A stretch of DNA of 64,000 nt from Sphaerulina vaccinii. Its lineage: Eukaryota; Ascomycota; Dothideomycetes; Mycosphaerellales; Mycosphaerellaceae. Numbering within the stretch: position 1 is the first letter of the stretch; each line of letters begins with the position of its first letter. The notes below the pieces were generated by a model, which did no database searches, had not been told where the DNA came from, and saw nothing but the letters and a program-made list of their open reading frames with translations. This document shows positions 32,588 to 43,630 of this stretch, piece after piece. A program made the position numbers and the translations under genes. The DNA lies in assembly GCA_022570795.1 (NCBI GenBank), contig JAKUDP010000007.1, forward strand, positions 310,001-374,000. The letters run 5' to 3'.

Positions 32588-33370
32588 GGCTTGATGTCGG
32601 ATATGGATGATTTCAATGCAGATGAGTCCGCTGAAGCAAAACCTAAACTCGAGACGTATCAGGAGCTCCGAGAGCAGCTGAAGCAGACGCAAAGGGCTTC
32701 GGCCACGATCAAGCAGAACTTCGCAGCCGGACCTGGTGAGATCGTACTAAAGACCACGAAAAAGTGGAATGCCTGACGCTAAGGCTCACCAAGGCGAGTG
32801 ATTGGGCATCCGAGAACCGCTATATTCACTGAGAGAAGGACATGCGTGTCGGGGTGGAGAAGTGTAGCAAGCGAGGGGTCTCTTTGAAGTCTCGATCTTG
32901 CATATGAGGATGGTGGGAGCAGCTTAGAGGAAGGACTCACTGCCTGAGCATGGGAAGCTTCGAGAAGGCAAAATGCTGCTAAAGACACAGCGGTGTTGCA
33001 GCTTCGATCTACGTACCGGCAGCGTTTGGTGGATCTTCAGTAAGTGAAACTTTGTCTCCTTACCGTACTGAAGCTGGAGTCAATCTCTGCGTGATCTGAA
33101 TCCCATCCTAAAGTGTGATGAGGCTCCTGCAGGCGACTTGCTGCAAGTGAATGTGACAATTGTTGAGGTGGCGAAGCTGACTTCACTCCGCTTAGAAACA
33201 CTGCATCGGTAATTCGCACATTCACTTAGCGCACTGTTGCGTGTCATTTGGTGACTCACTTATCTTTCTTAGAGCTTGCTCTTGATCTCATACACTCCAT
33301 ACGAACCTCACCAACGCCACAGACACTTCTTTTCTCAAAAACCTCAACACTGACTGCGCTCGCCTCCATC
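32588..33370. other. BTB2 in-frame 3' extension plus BTB3 promoter
   Basis: 32588-32776 continues the BTB2 frame (MSDMDDFNADESAEAKPKLE, TYQELREQLKQTQRASATIK) up to a TGA at 32774. It resembles a charged coiled-coil tail. The rest, 32777-33370, has no recognisable gene. Confidence 0.45.
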
Positions 33371-34321
33371 ATGGCCGACGCCGTCGACGTCCGCATCCTC
33401 AAGACTGAGAGCATCGAGTACGCCTCCGATCCCAGAATTCTATCTCCATGCTGACTTTAAGGTAGTCTGACGGCGGATACGGTGAAGTTCCGAATCGGCA
33501 GCGAGGAACACTTTTTTCGCGTGCACAAGAACCTGCTCACGCCGAGATCTGGATATGTTCGGGACCAGGCCACGAACGTGATGATCAGCCTGCCAGAGAT
33601 CTGCCCCAAGGTCTGCAATCTATATCTCCACTACATCTACAGCGGCAAGTTACCATGCAAGGAGCCAGGGCACTGCTCCGATGACAACGACTTTCAGCCT
33701 CTTGTGGAGTTGTGGCTGCTGGGTAAAAAGCTCCAGGATACTGATTTCATGGACATTATGATCGATGCCATGCTTGCGGTCCACAACGATACGGAGACTA
33801 CTGTCAGGTCAACTCCGACGCGATACAGTGTCGAGTTTGTCTGCGAGAGGACAGAACCAGGATCCAACTTGCGGAAACTATTCGTCGACATCCTGAACTG
33901 GGAACCAGACCAAGAATTTTTCAAGAATCCAAAGGATTGGCAGGATGGCGATGACCTCTGGAGCTCTGATAGACCTCCAAGCGATCTCTTGCAAGACCTG
34001 GCGATGACTTGTCTGGCTCAAGCCCAAGCTATGAAGGAAGGCACCTTGGTTCCGAACAAATTCGACACTACCACGGCATGCAAGTACCATGCGCATACGA
34101 AGGATATCGAGTGTCAAGGTCGCAAGCGAAAGAGAGAAGATGAGGATGCCGAAGCAGCTGGACTGGAGCCACGTAGTGATTCTGGCAAGATGCGGAAACC
34201 TCACACTGCGCTGGAGAAAGCAAAGACGGAGACCGAGAAGGCGAAAGAAGAGGCAGCGGAAGCGAATAGGGAGGTTGAGCGACTCCGTGCGCTGGTTCCA
34301 GAAACTACCGGCGCCCCGTAG
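33371..34321 (+). CDS. BTB/POZ protein 3 with coiled-coil tail
   Basis: Exon 1 (33371-33417, 47 nt, starting MADAVDVRILKTESI) and exon 2 (33466-34321) flank a 48 bp intron (GTACGC, branch GCTGAC, acceptor GTAG, phase 2), giving 300 residues. The BTB part is VKFRIGSEEHFFRVHKNLLT and VCNLYLHYIYSGKLPC. The shared tail is SNLRKLFVDILNW and ACKYHAHTKDIEC, the most divergent version of the motif. A basic RKRKRE patch and an Ala/Glu/Lys heptad coiled coil (ALEKAKTETEKAKEEAAEAN) close the protein. The terminal exon sequence and downstream flank are partly duplicated at 34736 (see findings). Confidence 0.8.
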
Positions 34322-34735
34322 GTCTTGACAGCGCCATGAACCGCGTACGCAGATCACACAGCCAGGTTCAGACTTCCTGATGATCTTGGTATTGACTCTT
34401 TGACACGATGGCTTGGCACTAGGCCAGGAGAAGAGTGAGACTGGGACTGAAAGTAGTAGTCGTCCTGCTGTCTCGTGGGGATAAAAGGGTCTGGAGATCT
34501 ACCATGGCAAATGAACATGATTGATCACTTCCGGTCCTCATATAACCAGATTAGCGGACTCGGTCGTTCTCAATACGTGGCTGCCAGTGAAAGAGCCCGT
34601 TCCATTTCACATTACACCTCATTGTTCTGACTTGACTTCACTTCCTCAGCCGCATGTGAGCTTCTGGTGTCTGGCAAAGCCCCTCTGAAGTCTTTTCGCA
34701 GTTTCTGTACCACTTTCTCCTTCGGTGCGCTGGTA
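34288..34735 (+). repeat. Tandem unit 1: BTB3 3' end plus a BTB-type promoter
   Basis: Begins at the BTB3 codons TGCGCTGGTTCCAGA, runs through its stop, and passes a conserved stretch (CTTGGCACTAGGCCA near 34410). It continues through a promoter/leader segment (CGCATGTGAGCTTCT, CCTCTGAAGTCTTTTCGCA) and ends at CTTCGG 34735. It is repeated with divergence by the next unit. Confidence 0.75.
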
Positions 34736-35150
34736 CCAGAGATGAACGACGCTCCGGACGTGCTGACACCACCATGAGACGCTTACACAGGCCACACAAC
34801 CCTGTAGCATTGGTGTTGGATCCTTGAGATGATGACTTGGCACTAGGCCAAGACGAGACTGATATTGCGATTGGAGTTGGGCAGCGTCCTGATAACTCGT
34901 GGATACCGAAGATTCCGGGAGACTGCCATAGAACGTGATTGCACACAGTCACAATTCGAGTCCCCATGGCCCAGATTAGCGTCAGTTCAGTCGCTTTGGT
35001 AGGTGGCTGCCAATAAATGAGCTCGTTTCACTTCACATTAGACTCATTCTTCTTACTTAGCTTCACTTCCTCGGCCGCATGTGAGCTTCTAGTGTCTGGC
35101 AGAGCCCCTCTGAAGTCTTTTCGCAGGTTCTGTACCACTTTCTCATTCGG
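34736..35150 (+). repeat. Tandem unit 2: BTB tail fragment plus BTB4 promoter
   Basis: Starts with TGCGCTGGTACCAGA, matching the 3' coding end of BTB3. It carries the same CTTGGCACTAGGCCA block near 34828 and repeats the CGCATGTGAGCTTCT and CCTCTGAAGTCTTTTCGCA leader before BTB4. The join at 34735/34736 places a BTB leader directly against a BTB gene tail with the body missing, so a fifth gene was probably deleted here. Confidence 0.75.
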
Positions 35151-35205
35151 CCACGATACCCCACCACGACAACAACCATCCGGCTTTCATAGCCAGTCCA
35201 GAACC

Positions 35206-36527
35206 ATGGCAAGAGAGCAACTGATCGCGATCAAGGTTGACAAGCCGCCGTATGTATGCTCACGCAAGTGTTGATGTGTCGCCACTAACAGAAATACAGA
35301 CTTGAACTCAGCTTGGTGACAATTCTCGTTGGAAAAGAGCGGACACCATACACCATACATGGCAAAGTCCTGTCGCAGCGTGTGGGTGAAGGAGCAGCAG
35401 GACTACTCACCCGGAACATGGATAGTGGCTTCACTCTCCGTCTCAAGACTGCTTCACACGCAGCATGTGAGCTCTGGCTGCAGTATGTGCACACTGGACA
35501 GCTTCCTATCTGGCAAAAAGATATGCCAGAAGAAGAACAAAGCGACGTCTTGAATAGCGCTTTCCTCACGCTAAGCGAGCTTTATAGCTTCTCCGACATG
35601 ATACACGACAAGGAGGCCATGGATGTCACGGTTAGTGGATTTGTTGAGCTGTGCAACAAGCCGTACAAGAATTCGTCGGGATGCTTGCCAAGTCCTCCAA
35701 TCATTTCAGAGATTTATGGAATGACTAAAGTCAGCTCGCCACTGAGAAGACTCATTGTAGACGTCGCTCTGAGCGCGATGGATCCTAAACATCTTGTTCG
35801 AGACCATCCAGCAGACTTCGTCGTAGATCTGGCGAAAGCGGCTATGTCGAAGGCCAATAAGTTGGAGGACGAACGAGTTACGCCTGAGCCTGGTCTGAAC
35901 GTATGCGACTACCATGAACACCCCAAAGGAGAACTTTGCTGGACTCGCCAGAGCAAGAAACGCAAGCATGATGAGGTCAGCACCCCAGGAGACGAGACTG
36001 GGAGCCTCGTTGATGGTGGAGACAGCAGGACTGTCCGTTCTAAGGAGCTTGCAGCAGCCAAGCCTGTGAATACTGAAGAACGGCGCTCCGTAAAGATGGA
36101 ACATCTTCAACTTGCTCACGACATCACGATGGCAAGCAACAGTGCCATGTCTTGGCACAGAACCGAGTTGCTGTGGCTTGCATATGCATGGGACATGATC
36201 AGGTCTGGCTCCTTGTTGCAGGTTGATGAGCGTCTTATGCGTGATCGTGGTGCCTACTCAAGCTCGCGCCGGGCAGCTTGCGAGCTTGATAGGCTCGTGG
36301 AGGCAGGCTGCCATGCAAACTTGCTTGCAGACGGGCGTGTTGTTGTCATAATACTGCTCTCTCTTTCGAGCAAGCCACGATTGGACTTGACACTCTTCGA
36401 AAGGCTCACGAAGGCTCAGTCATCAAGTGAGGCCCACCTCAGGTTTATCGAACTCGTCGAGAAGCTTCAGCTGGTCCATCAATACCACGGGTGGGTGAAT
36501 GAGAATGTCAACTGCCTTGCGGATTGA
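35206..36527 (+). CDS. BTB/POZ protein 4, long form
   Basis: Exon 1 (35206-35249, 44 nt, MAREQLIAIKVDKPP) and exon 2 (35300-36527) flank a 50 bp intron (GTATGT...TACAG, phase 2), giving 423 residues. The BTB-like part has LSLVTILVGKERTPYTIHGK and ACELWLQYVHTGQLPIW. The shared tail has SPLRRLIVDVAL and VCDYHEHPKGELC, then RQSKKRKHDE. It differs from its paralogues by about 180 extra C-terminal residues, which are predicted helical and rich in Leu/Arg (MSWHRTELLWLAYAWDMIRS, LRFIELVEKLQLVHQYHGW) and not recognised. It converges with the HET gene 90 bp away. Confidence 0.8.
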
Positions 36528-36617
36528 TCTGGCTCAATCGATGCTTCGTCGAGCCTGCGCCTTCACCGTGCGACTGCTTCTGCGCCAGCGAGTCGGAAAC
36601 CACGTCTCTTGCTATTC

Positions 36618-38477
36618 TCAGTCAATCACAAAAGATTCCAGTTCATACTCTCCTCTTCCCAGTGCCTCCAGAGTCTCCCCATCCATGACACCATGCACAT
36701 AAGCAGGCCCAATCATGCGATACATATGCGAGTCCTCTCTCTTGCGTAAGATGATAGGCATACAGATCCCGGGAAACACAATAGCTACATCACCAGCTTG
36801 AGCATGTCCTCTTCCCATGCCTATGCGGCCGCTATCGAATGCGAGGAAGGACTCAGAAGAGATAGCGGAAAAGTCCATGGGCAAATAGACCTCATCAGAG
36901 ACATCACTAGGTATCTGCTTCGGACCGTTTGCTTCGACAAGACGCTCCCAGTGACTTTTGCAAGCCTCGTAGGTAGCGTCACCCAGATCTCCGATGCGGT
37001 GGAAAGCTTGCTTCTCATCACTATCGGGAAGAGGTCCCTGGCGAAACATCAGGTCCATACATAATGTTCGACGTGCAGTCCATAACCTGTCAGGGATGGT
37101 ATCGCCGAGTTGAGGAGAGTTGGCGAGTATGACATCCATCAGTGCGCTGTCGTAGAACATGGTGTCGACTACGATGCTTGGATCCTGAGTCGTTCCGATG
37201 ATATCGAAAGCTACCCCTTGCAAAGCCAGGCATCTTCCTGCGTCGACGAAGTTGCTGTCAACAGCCCAATGACTTGTTTCACCTCCCGCGCTATATCTGT
37301 ATGGCCCAAAAGGGAGTCGGACACTGCGAGGAGGGACGCTATAGTTGGGTACCCAGGACGGTAAGCTTGTCGACTTTCCTGTACCTAGAGCTTGAGTCTG
37401 GTATCCATTGTTCCAGAACGGGCCTCCAATGTCGCTTTCTTGATGGTCAGTAACGAGAAGATTGAGGCCCATGCCCGGACGCATGAGGTGGTGATGTGAG
37501 CGTAGAAAGCCGCTGAAAATCTTGGTAAAAAGCTCCTCACAGGGCATTGTGTAGTCGACTATCGCTGGTTCGTCGATGTCATCGGTCGGAGCGAGCAGTT
37601 TGCAGGCGCCAAGCAAGCCAAATACATGATCTTGGAGGTTCGTAGCTTTTCTAAGTCTGCCTGCATGCATCAATGCGCGGAGTAGGTGGTGTTGTGGGAT
37701 GAAAGCATATTGTGCGTCGTAGCTTCTCAACAACAAGATCGCCTTGAAGAAGTCGGCCGCGTTGAACAGTGGACCGTAGGCTTCTGGTACATGACTCTCG
37801 CCAGCCAATGCCGCCATCTGGGTAGTCACTATGAAGTAGATGTTGTGTGAGATCATGTGGAGATCGCAATTGGAGTTGCCGTATATCAATTCAACGTTGC
37901 TGGAGAGGCCAGCTTCCTGTACAGTCCACACTCGGGAGAACCATGGTCGGGTCAATATGTAAGATACACATTGCGAATAGGTCAGCCACCATTCTCGGAT
38001 ACTGATCTCTTTGTTTGCCAGGCTTTTGAGTCCTTCGTACGTCTTAGATAAGTCGTTGTCGTGCCCGCACTCTACAGCTCCCAGAAAGGCCTTCACAATG
38101 TTGGCGTTGCGGTAGATCTGGCCCATCTGTTGAACCTGACTGTTCACTTTTGCTGCATCTTCCTGGTTGATACATAGTGCATCAATCCACAGCGTCCATT
38201 CGGAATTGTCGAGAGCCTGTAGTCTGAGCTGCTGCAGGTCATGGAGAGCATCATATAAGTTCTGTGTGATATCCGCAACATTGGTATCGATCGTGATATG
38301 TCGACATTTCTCCGGACTGCCCCACGTATACGAGAGTGCCTGATAGCAAGGTTTGTCCTCCAGACTCACGATGTCGAGGAGGCACACGAGATTCTTCTCG
38401 TCTTGTCCTGCGGGAAATCGAAGCAAGCGGATCTCATCCTGAGCAAGTTTCCAGGTGTAGAGGCCAGTAGAGCTCAT
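36618..38477 (-). CDS. HET-domain (heterokaryon incompatibility) protein
   Basis: A single 619-codon frame. The HET domain (about 42-200) shows CYQALSYTWGSPEKCRHI, LWIDALCINQEDAAKVNSQV and RPWFSRVWTVQEAGL, the three classical blocks (S-x-x-W, DALCINQ, R-x-W-x-x-QE). The rest resembles the long C-terminal half of this fungal class (ATNLQDHVFGLLGACK, LPSWVPNYS, GDVAIVFPGICMPIILRK). HET domains trigger cell death upon non-self or NLR signalling and resemble TIR folds. The gene appears complete, and no intron is required. It is the intact one of two HET genes in the window. Its trigger partner is unknown; a NACHT gene lies 16 kb away. Confidence 0.92.
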   Translation of the reverse strand: MSSTGLYTWKLAQDEIRLLRFPAGQDEKNLVCLLDIVSLEDKPCYQALSYTWGSPEKCRHITIDTNVADITQNLYDALHDLQQLRLQALDNSEWTLWIDALCINQEDAAKVNSQVQQMGQIYRNANIVKAFLGAVECGHDNDLSKTYEGLKSLANKEISIREWWLTYSQCVSYILTRPWFSRVWTVQEAGLSSNVELIYGNSNCDLHMISHNIYFIVTTQMAALAGESHVPEAYGPLFNAADFFKAILLLRSYDAQYAFIPQHHLLRALMHAGRLRKATNLQDHVFGLLGACKLLAPTDDIDEPAIVDYTMPCEELFTKIFSGFLRSHHHLMRPGMGLNLLVTDHQESDIGGPFWNNGYQTQALGTGKSTSLPSWVPNYSVPPRSVRLPFGPYRYSAGGETSHWAVDSNFVDAGRCLALQGVAFDIIGTTQDPSIVVDTMFYDSALMDVILANSPQLGDTIPDRLWTARRTLCMDLMFRQGPLPDSDEKQAFHRIGDLGDATYEACKSHWERLVEANGPKQIPSDVSDEVYLPMDFSAISSESFLAFDSGRIGMGRGHAQAGDVAIVFPGICMPIILRKREDSHMYRMIGPAYVHGVMDGETLEALGRGEYELESFVID

Positions 38478-39286
38478 CGTGAAGTAGTATGCTTGAGAGG
38501 TATTCCAGTGCCGATCATCGAATCAGAAGGCACAGCATAAAGACTGGCCGAGGGCTGAGGCAAGTGGTCGTTGCCGGCCTCTCTACGAGCTTGCGCTGTC
38601 TATGCCACTAAAAGCGGCCTCGACGTGCGAACGATATCAACATTCGGAACGGAGAGGTTGTATTAGGATCCAGGATTCGTATCTGATGTCTCTCGCAATC
38701 GCAGCCGACTATGCAGCTGAGAGCCGAGACCATGTCGAACGGCAACGATCAAATTCTTCGAGCCTTGGGCGTTGAACCAGTCTCGTCATGCAAGAGTCCC
38801 GCTTGGCTTGGGTAGGCAGTACGAGGTGCTGAACAGAGGCTCCTGAGCACCAATCTGTGGTCTGAGAGAAGCATTCCTTCTGCCTCGTGCTGAGGGTACT
38901 GGTCTAGTCTAGGGCTGTTGCTGCAGGAGGATACGACACTCCTTCAGTCAGTACAACGCCGTCAGCCAAGATCTCTGGCTGGAAGCTGCCCCGTCAATGG
39001 TGCTAAAGCATCGACGTCTAGGGCCATTGCAGGCCTGAACAGGTCATCAGAGCTGATTCAGCTAATACTTGTGATGATGAACGATGGTTGAACTTGTAGT
39101 TGTTCGTATGAAGAAGGAACTTCGAGGCACTTGCAAGATCTCGAGGTTGATACCAGCAATTTGACCAATATTCAATGGTCCTTAGTCAATTCTCATCAAT
39201 CGCATGATATAGCTTCAGGAACGGATTTCTAACACGAACACCTCTCTCGACAACGACATTGCAACCCAATGCAATAACAGTACAAT
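38478..39286. other. Intergenic, 809 bp, no coding signal
   Basis: Divergent region between the HET gene and gaa1. Neither strand has a long or protein-like frame beyond about 38540. No repeat or RNA gene recognised. Confidence 0.55.
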
Positions 39287-41306
39287 ATGGCGCTTTGTAG
39301 GTGGTTCTCGTTTCCTGGAGATCAAGGACTCTATACTAACATGATTACACAGCAGCGCGCCTGCTGACCCTTCGGCGGTCTCCAATTCTCCTCAAACTCC
39401 CTCCATACCTCTCAGCCATATGCATCATAGTCGGCATAGTATGGCTTCTCCTGCTTCCTCTCAATGACTACTCCCGTCAAACATACATCTCCGAGAACGC
39501 GATCCTCCCTGGCCAAGTTCATACCTACTTCGGCGGCAGCGAACACAACATCTTTCGCGCATATCGACAGGAGGTCTACGATCTAGGGCAAAAGAGCTCA
39601 GAGGACAGGATAGCAGGTCTCGAAGGAATCATCAAGGAGATCAATCTGAAAAGTGCTACTCAGCAATATGGCTTTCAAGTTGCGGGCGAGAAGATTGATG
39701 GGACGAATGTTTATGGTCTACTACAAGGACCTCGAGCAGATGCCACGGAAGCTATGGTCCTGATCGCGGCATGGAAGAACTTCGAGGGCGAGATCAACTA
39801 TTCCGGCGTGGCACTCGCTCTCACAATGGCACGATATTTCAAGAGATGGAGCATCTGGTCGAAGGACATAATCCTCCTCATCCCAGAGGACAGCACATAC
39901 GGGCCCGAAGCTTGGGTAAGTGCATACCACAGCACAGGCGTGGCACCCACTTCGAGCAGGAACATCAGCGCACTTCCCATTAAAGCTGGTGCACTACAGG
40001 GTGCCGTCGCCTTGGACTACCCCGTAGGACCTTGGGGCAAGCGTTTCGACAAGTTGGATGTGCTTTACGATGGCATTAATGGCGCCCTTCCCAATCTCGA
40101 TCTCATCAACACCGCAGTACAGATCGCCTCAGGACAGATGGGCATTGGATGCTCTCTACATGGTCTTACCAAGCACAACGACAAGTATCGTGATCGCCTA
40201 CACACCATCGCTTCAGGCATCTTCTCCCAGGCGCAAGGTGTCGCGACAGGTCCACATTCAGCTTTCATGCCCTATCACGTTGACGCTATTACACTGAAGA
40301 CAGTCGGAGATGGCTGGCACGATGAGATGAGTCTTGGACGCGTAACAGAAAGTGTCTTCAGAAGTATGAACAACTTACTGGAGCATCTACATCAGAGTTT
40401 CTTCTTCTACATTCTGATGAACACGAATCGATTCGTGAGCATCGGGAGCTATTTGCCGGCTGCTATGTTGGTAGCGGGAAGTTTCACGATCAATGCGTTG
40501 GCACTTTGGATTCTGAGTGGGAAAGGACCTACCCAGAAGCCTGGGAAGCTCGAGAGCGAGGGGAGCGAGAAGCCGAAAGGCGAGAAGATGGTCACTATCA
40601 AGGAGGGTGGGAATGTGGCTGTTGTGGCGAAGGAAGAGCTGCAGAGTGTGGAGAGGAAGATGTTTTTGCCTGCCGTCGTGGTTGTGGGTGCGCATTTGCT
40701 GAGCATGATACCACTGTATCTGCTGACGCATACGAGTAAGGCGGTGAGTACAATTGCGGTCCCAACACGGTGACATGTGTGCTGACACTTTCGCAGAAAC
40801 TACCTTACGCGTTCGGCGTGATCACAACAAGCAGCTACGTTCTCCCAGTCTACCTCTCGATACTCCTGGTCAAGTACGCTCGTGCGACTTCGCAACAACT
40901 GCAAACCATGCAGTCGTTTTCGCTGCTGTTCCTCGGTGCGTCGTTCTCGACCTGGGCGACACTCAACTTCTCCCTGGCACTCACCGTTGGCCTGCTCGCA
41001 TGTCCACTTGGCTTCGTGCGACCTTTGCCACTGCGATCTGCATCAGGTGTCAGTGACAAGCAGCGCACTCTGGCCATTGTGCTCAGCATTCCTACAACTT
41101 TGCTTTGGTTAGCACTGTCTCCCCCAGCTACACTGTATGCGCTGAGCTGGTACGTAAAGTTGGATGTGAGCGCGATACTGTTTGAAGTCGCCAAAGGTTG
41201 GGTCGCACAAGGAGTGTGGAGCTGTCTTGTGCTTTGGAGCGTGTGGTGGCCTGCTTGGGTACTTGCAGGGACCGTACTGTTTAGCGGCGCTGTCAAGACA
41301 GATTGA
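39287..41306 (+). CDS. gaa1: GPI transamidase subunit Gaa1
   Basis: Exons 39287-39296, 39353-40743 and 40797-41306 give 636 residues. Intron 1 (56 bp, perfect ACTAAC branch) follows only ten coding bases (MAL). Intron 2 (53 bp, GTGAGT...GCAG) joins HTSKA to KLPYAFG. A membrane helix (LSAICIIVGIVWLLLLPL) is followed by a luminal domain with HTYFGGSEHNIFRAYRQEV, EAMVLIAAWK and a WSKDIILLIPEDS strand, as in M28-like Gaa1/GPAA1. Several C-terminal membrane helices follow. Gaa1 helps load GPI lipid onto proteins in the ER, for example onto the GPI-type surface proteins encoded at 17-22 kb. Family length and order agree. Confidence 0.92.
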
Positions 41307-41526
41307 ACTGCGAAAGACAGAGTTCGCGTTGATTTGACGTGCGCAAAAGTGGCAAGAGCAACCCAGAGGGCCAGATGGATTGACTTGAGGAAGGAGCGAC
41401 ATCTGCCTTCCCAAACCTTATTCCCACCTCATCTCGACTCAACTCTCACGACTCTCACTCCAACACCAGCTCAAGAACACATCATCTCCTGCCATCTACA
41501 ACCACACATCCCTACAGCACATCACG

Positions 41527-42232
41527 ATGGCCCCCACTAAGAAGGATGGCGACGTCAAAGAGAAGAAGCTCACTCCCGACGAATCCGCCAAGCTCATCCT
41601 GGAGTATCTTCGCAGCAAGAACCGCCCATACTCGGCCACAGACATCAGCACCAACCTGAATAACAGAGTCACCAAAGCTGCTGCCACCAAGTTGCTCAAG
41701 GACATGCATGAGAGAAAAGAGATCGATGGCAAAGCAAGTGGGAAGCAGATCGTCTACTTCAGTGTTCAGGTATGCCCTCTCTGCTGCACTGACATGGAGG
41801 CACTGCTGATGTTGACTTCGCTAGGATGAAATGTCAGACGATTTCGAAGAAGCAATGCTGGCCAAACAAGCCAAGACCGAAGAGTATCGCGAAGCCATCA
41901 CGACACTTAAGAACCAGGAGAAAGAGTATCGACTCGCTTTGCGCTCTGAAGCAACCACCATCACTCTTCCGGAGTTACAAGCCACTGTTGCTAAGCTTGA
42001 GCAAGAGAAGGCTGAGTTGATGGAGCGCTTGAAGAAGCTCAAGAGTGGAAGTGTCAAGCCTGTGGACCCGGAGAAGAAAGCTAGGTTGATCAAGGAGTGC
42101 AAGAAGTGGAGTAAGATTGCCATGGCGAGGAAGAAGATTCGTAGCAATCTTTGGGGAGAGATTGCTGATGCGGTCGGAAAGGATAAGGAGGCGGAGTTGA
42201 AGGAGGAGATTGGTATTGAGGGGCCGATCTGA
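41527..42232 (+). CDS. hop2: Hop2/TBPIP meiotic homologous-pairing protein
   Basis: Exons 41527-41769 and 41825-42232 flank a 55 bp intron (GTATGC...CTAG, phase 0), for 216 residues. The N-terminal winged helix, AKLILEYLRSKNRPYSATDI then VTKAAATKLLKDMHERKEID with GKQIVYF, precedes a Leu-zipper coiled coil (LPELQATVAKLEQEKAELME). The C-terminal helix bundle reads KECKKWSKIAMARKKIRSNL. Hop2 works with Mnd1 to promote Dmc1/Rad51 strand exchange in meiosis. Order, length and key blocks match the family, so the call is firm. Its presence suggests a sexual cycle is or was maintained. Confidence 0.92.
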
Positions 42233-43630
42233 ACGTGGGATGTGATGAGAGTGATGTGCAGAGGTGATGTGCGTGAGAGATGTGGCATATGGGACGAACC
42301 TTGGACGATTATATTGCTGTGAGATTGCGAGTGTACACATCGATTCCTGATTACATTGATATTGACCCCATTGCGAAATGTCTTTCTCTGCTGGCTACTG
42401 CGACATCGATCAGAACTACACTTACCAATGCTCGACAAGAGACACACACTCTGTGTTCTCACGCGATCAGCTATGCGGCAATCCCCACATCTTATTCTGG
42501 GAATTCTAGCAAACATGCAAACAAGCCCTACCGGACATCAACCCTTTCGGTGCGAGCAATGCTCAGATTTCCCACTCATGTCACATATACACAACTCCGA
42601 AGCACTCTATACTCTGGAATCAACCTCATCTCGAAGCCCGTTCAATACTGCAAAGGAGACCACGCTTGCCTGACGCAAGTCGCAGATCTGAATATCCAGT
42701 ATACCCAAGACAACAGAAACATCATCGCCAAGCTGGCCTGCTGTTGTCTGTCAACAATAGTAAGGAACAACAGGCAGTACACAGTCAGCGAATCGCAAGG
42801 CTCCAGAAGAAGAAGAATAACTATGTTGGGTCCAAAGACACAGATCGATACATTGGATTGTCGGAAGAGCTTCCTGGCAGCAGCAAAGAAATACACGACA
42901 TAATCACTACAGACATCTTGCCACTTGAAGCCCAGAAGCCCAGAAGAAGGGACTCACAGACATGGATGGAAAGCCGTTCGACCCTAAAGCGCGACGATTT
43001 CGAAAACGAAGAAGATTCTGGCTGGGCATTGGAGAGAGCTTTTACAGAGAAGGTCGATACGTCAGTTCAAGCATAAAAGCCTGTCTACCTGAAGGGCCTG
43101 TTCAGCATGTGGATGATAAGCAGCGTGAGCTTATACCAACGTTTGAACGACTAAGATAGATAGCATCGAGAGGGCTTATCGATATATAGGCACTGATTGG
43201 GAAATCCTGGGCACTCAATGAACAGCGAGCGAATCATAGAGAGCAATAGCAAGCTGGAACTGGCTCAAGCATGCGATTGTATACTTCTTTAGTGTTCCGT
43301 TCCTCATGTGCTAATCTTCTCTCGTCTTGCTTCCAGCTCGTGCGCTGCTTTTGGGTGGTAGCGGAGGCAAACAAGCCGCCGCTGAGTCGTGGCAATCTCG
43401 CTGCTCACTTCAACCGTCCACCTCTTCTTCTACCACACTATGCTCAGCCAGGTCCTGGTCATGGGTGAGGACTGCTCAACAGTGTTCAGCAACACTGGCA
43501 GCAGCACGGCGGTCATCATCTTCCAGGTCATGACCGAAGGAAGAAACATAGAGCTCATCAATCCACGCAGGCTTTTCCTGGATACTAGATGACCTGCTAT
43601 CTATCTGTGCCACTTTCCACATAAGTCCCC
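42233..43630. other. Intergenic with coding-like debris
   Basis: Three overlapping plus-strand frames look partly protein-like. 42415-42673 has PFRCEQCSDFPLMSHIHNSE then TLES...SPFNTAKETTLAR, resembling worn C2H2 zinc fingers. 42740-43076 is charged (IARLQKKKNNYVGSKDTD). 42962-43159 reads MDGKPFDPKARRFRKRRRFW. No consistent splicing joins them; I treat them as a possible degraded gene. 43270-43630 shows nothing firm. Confidence 0.3.

Noticed and set aside
36618..38477. Possible overlap between BTB4 and the HET gene
   Set aside because: They converge with a 90 bp gap; no overlap in coding sequence.
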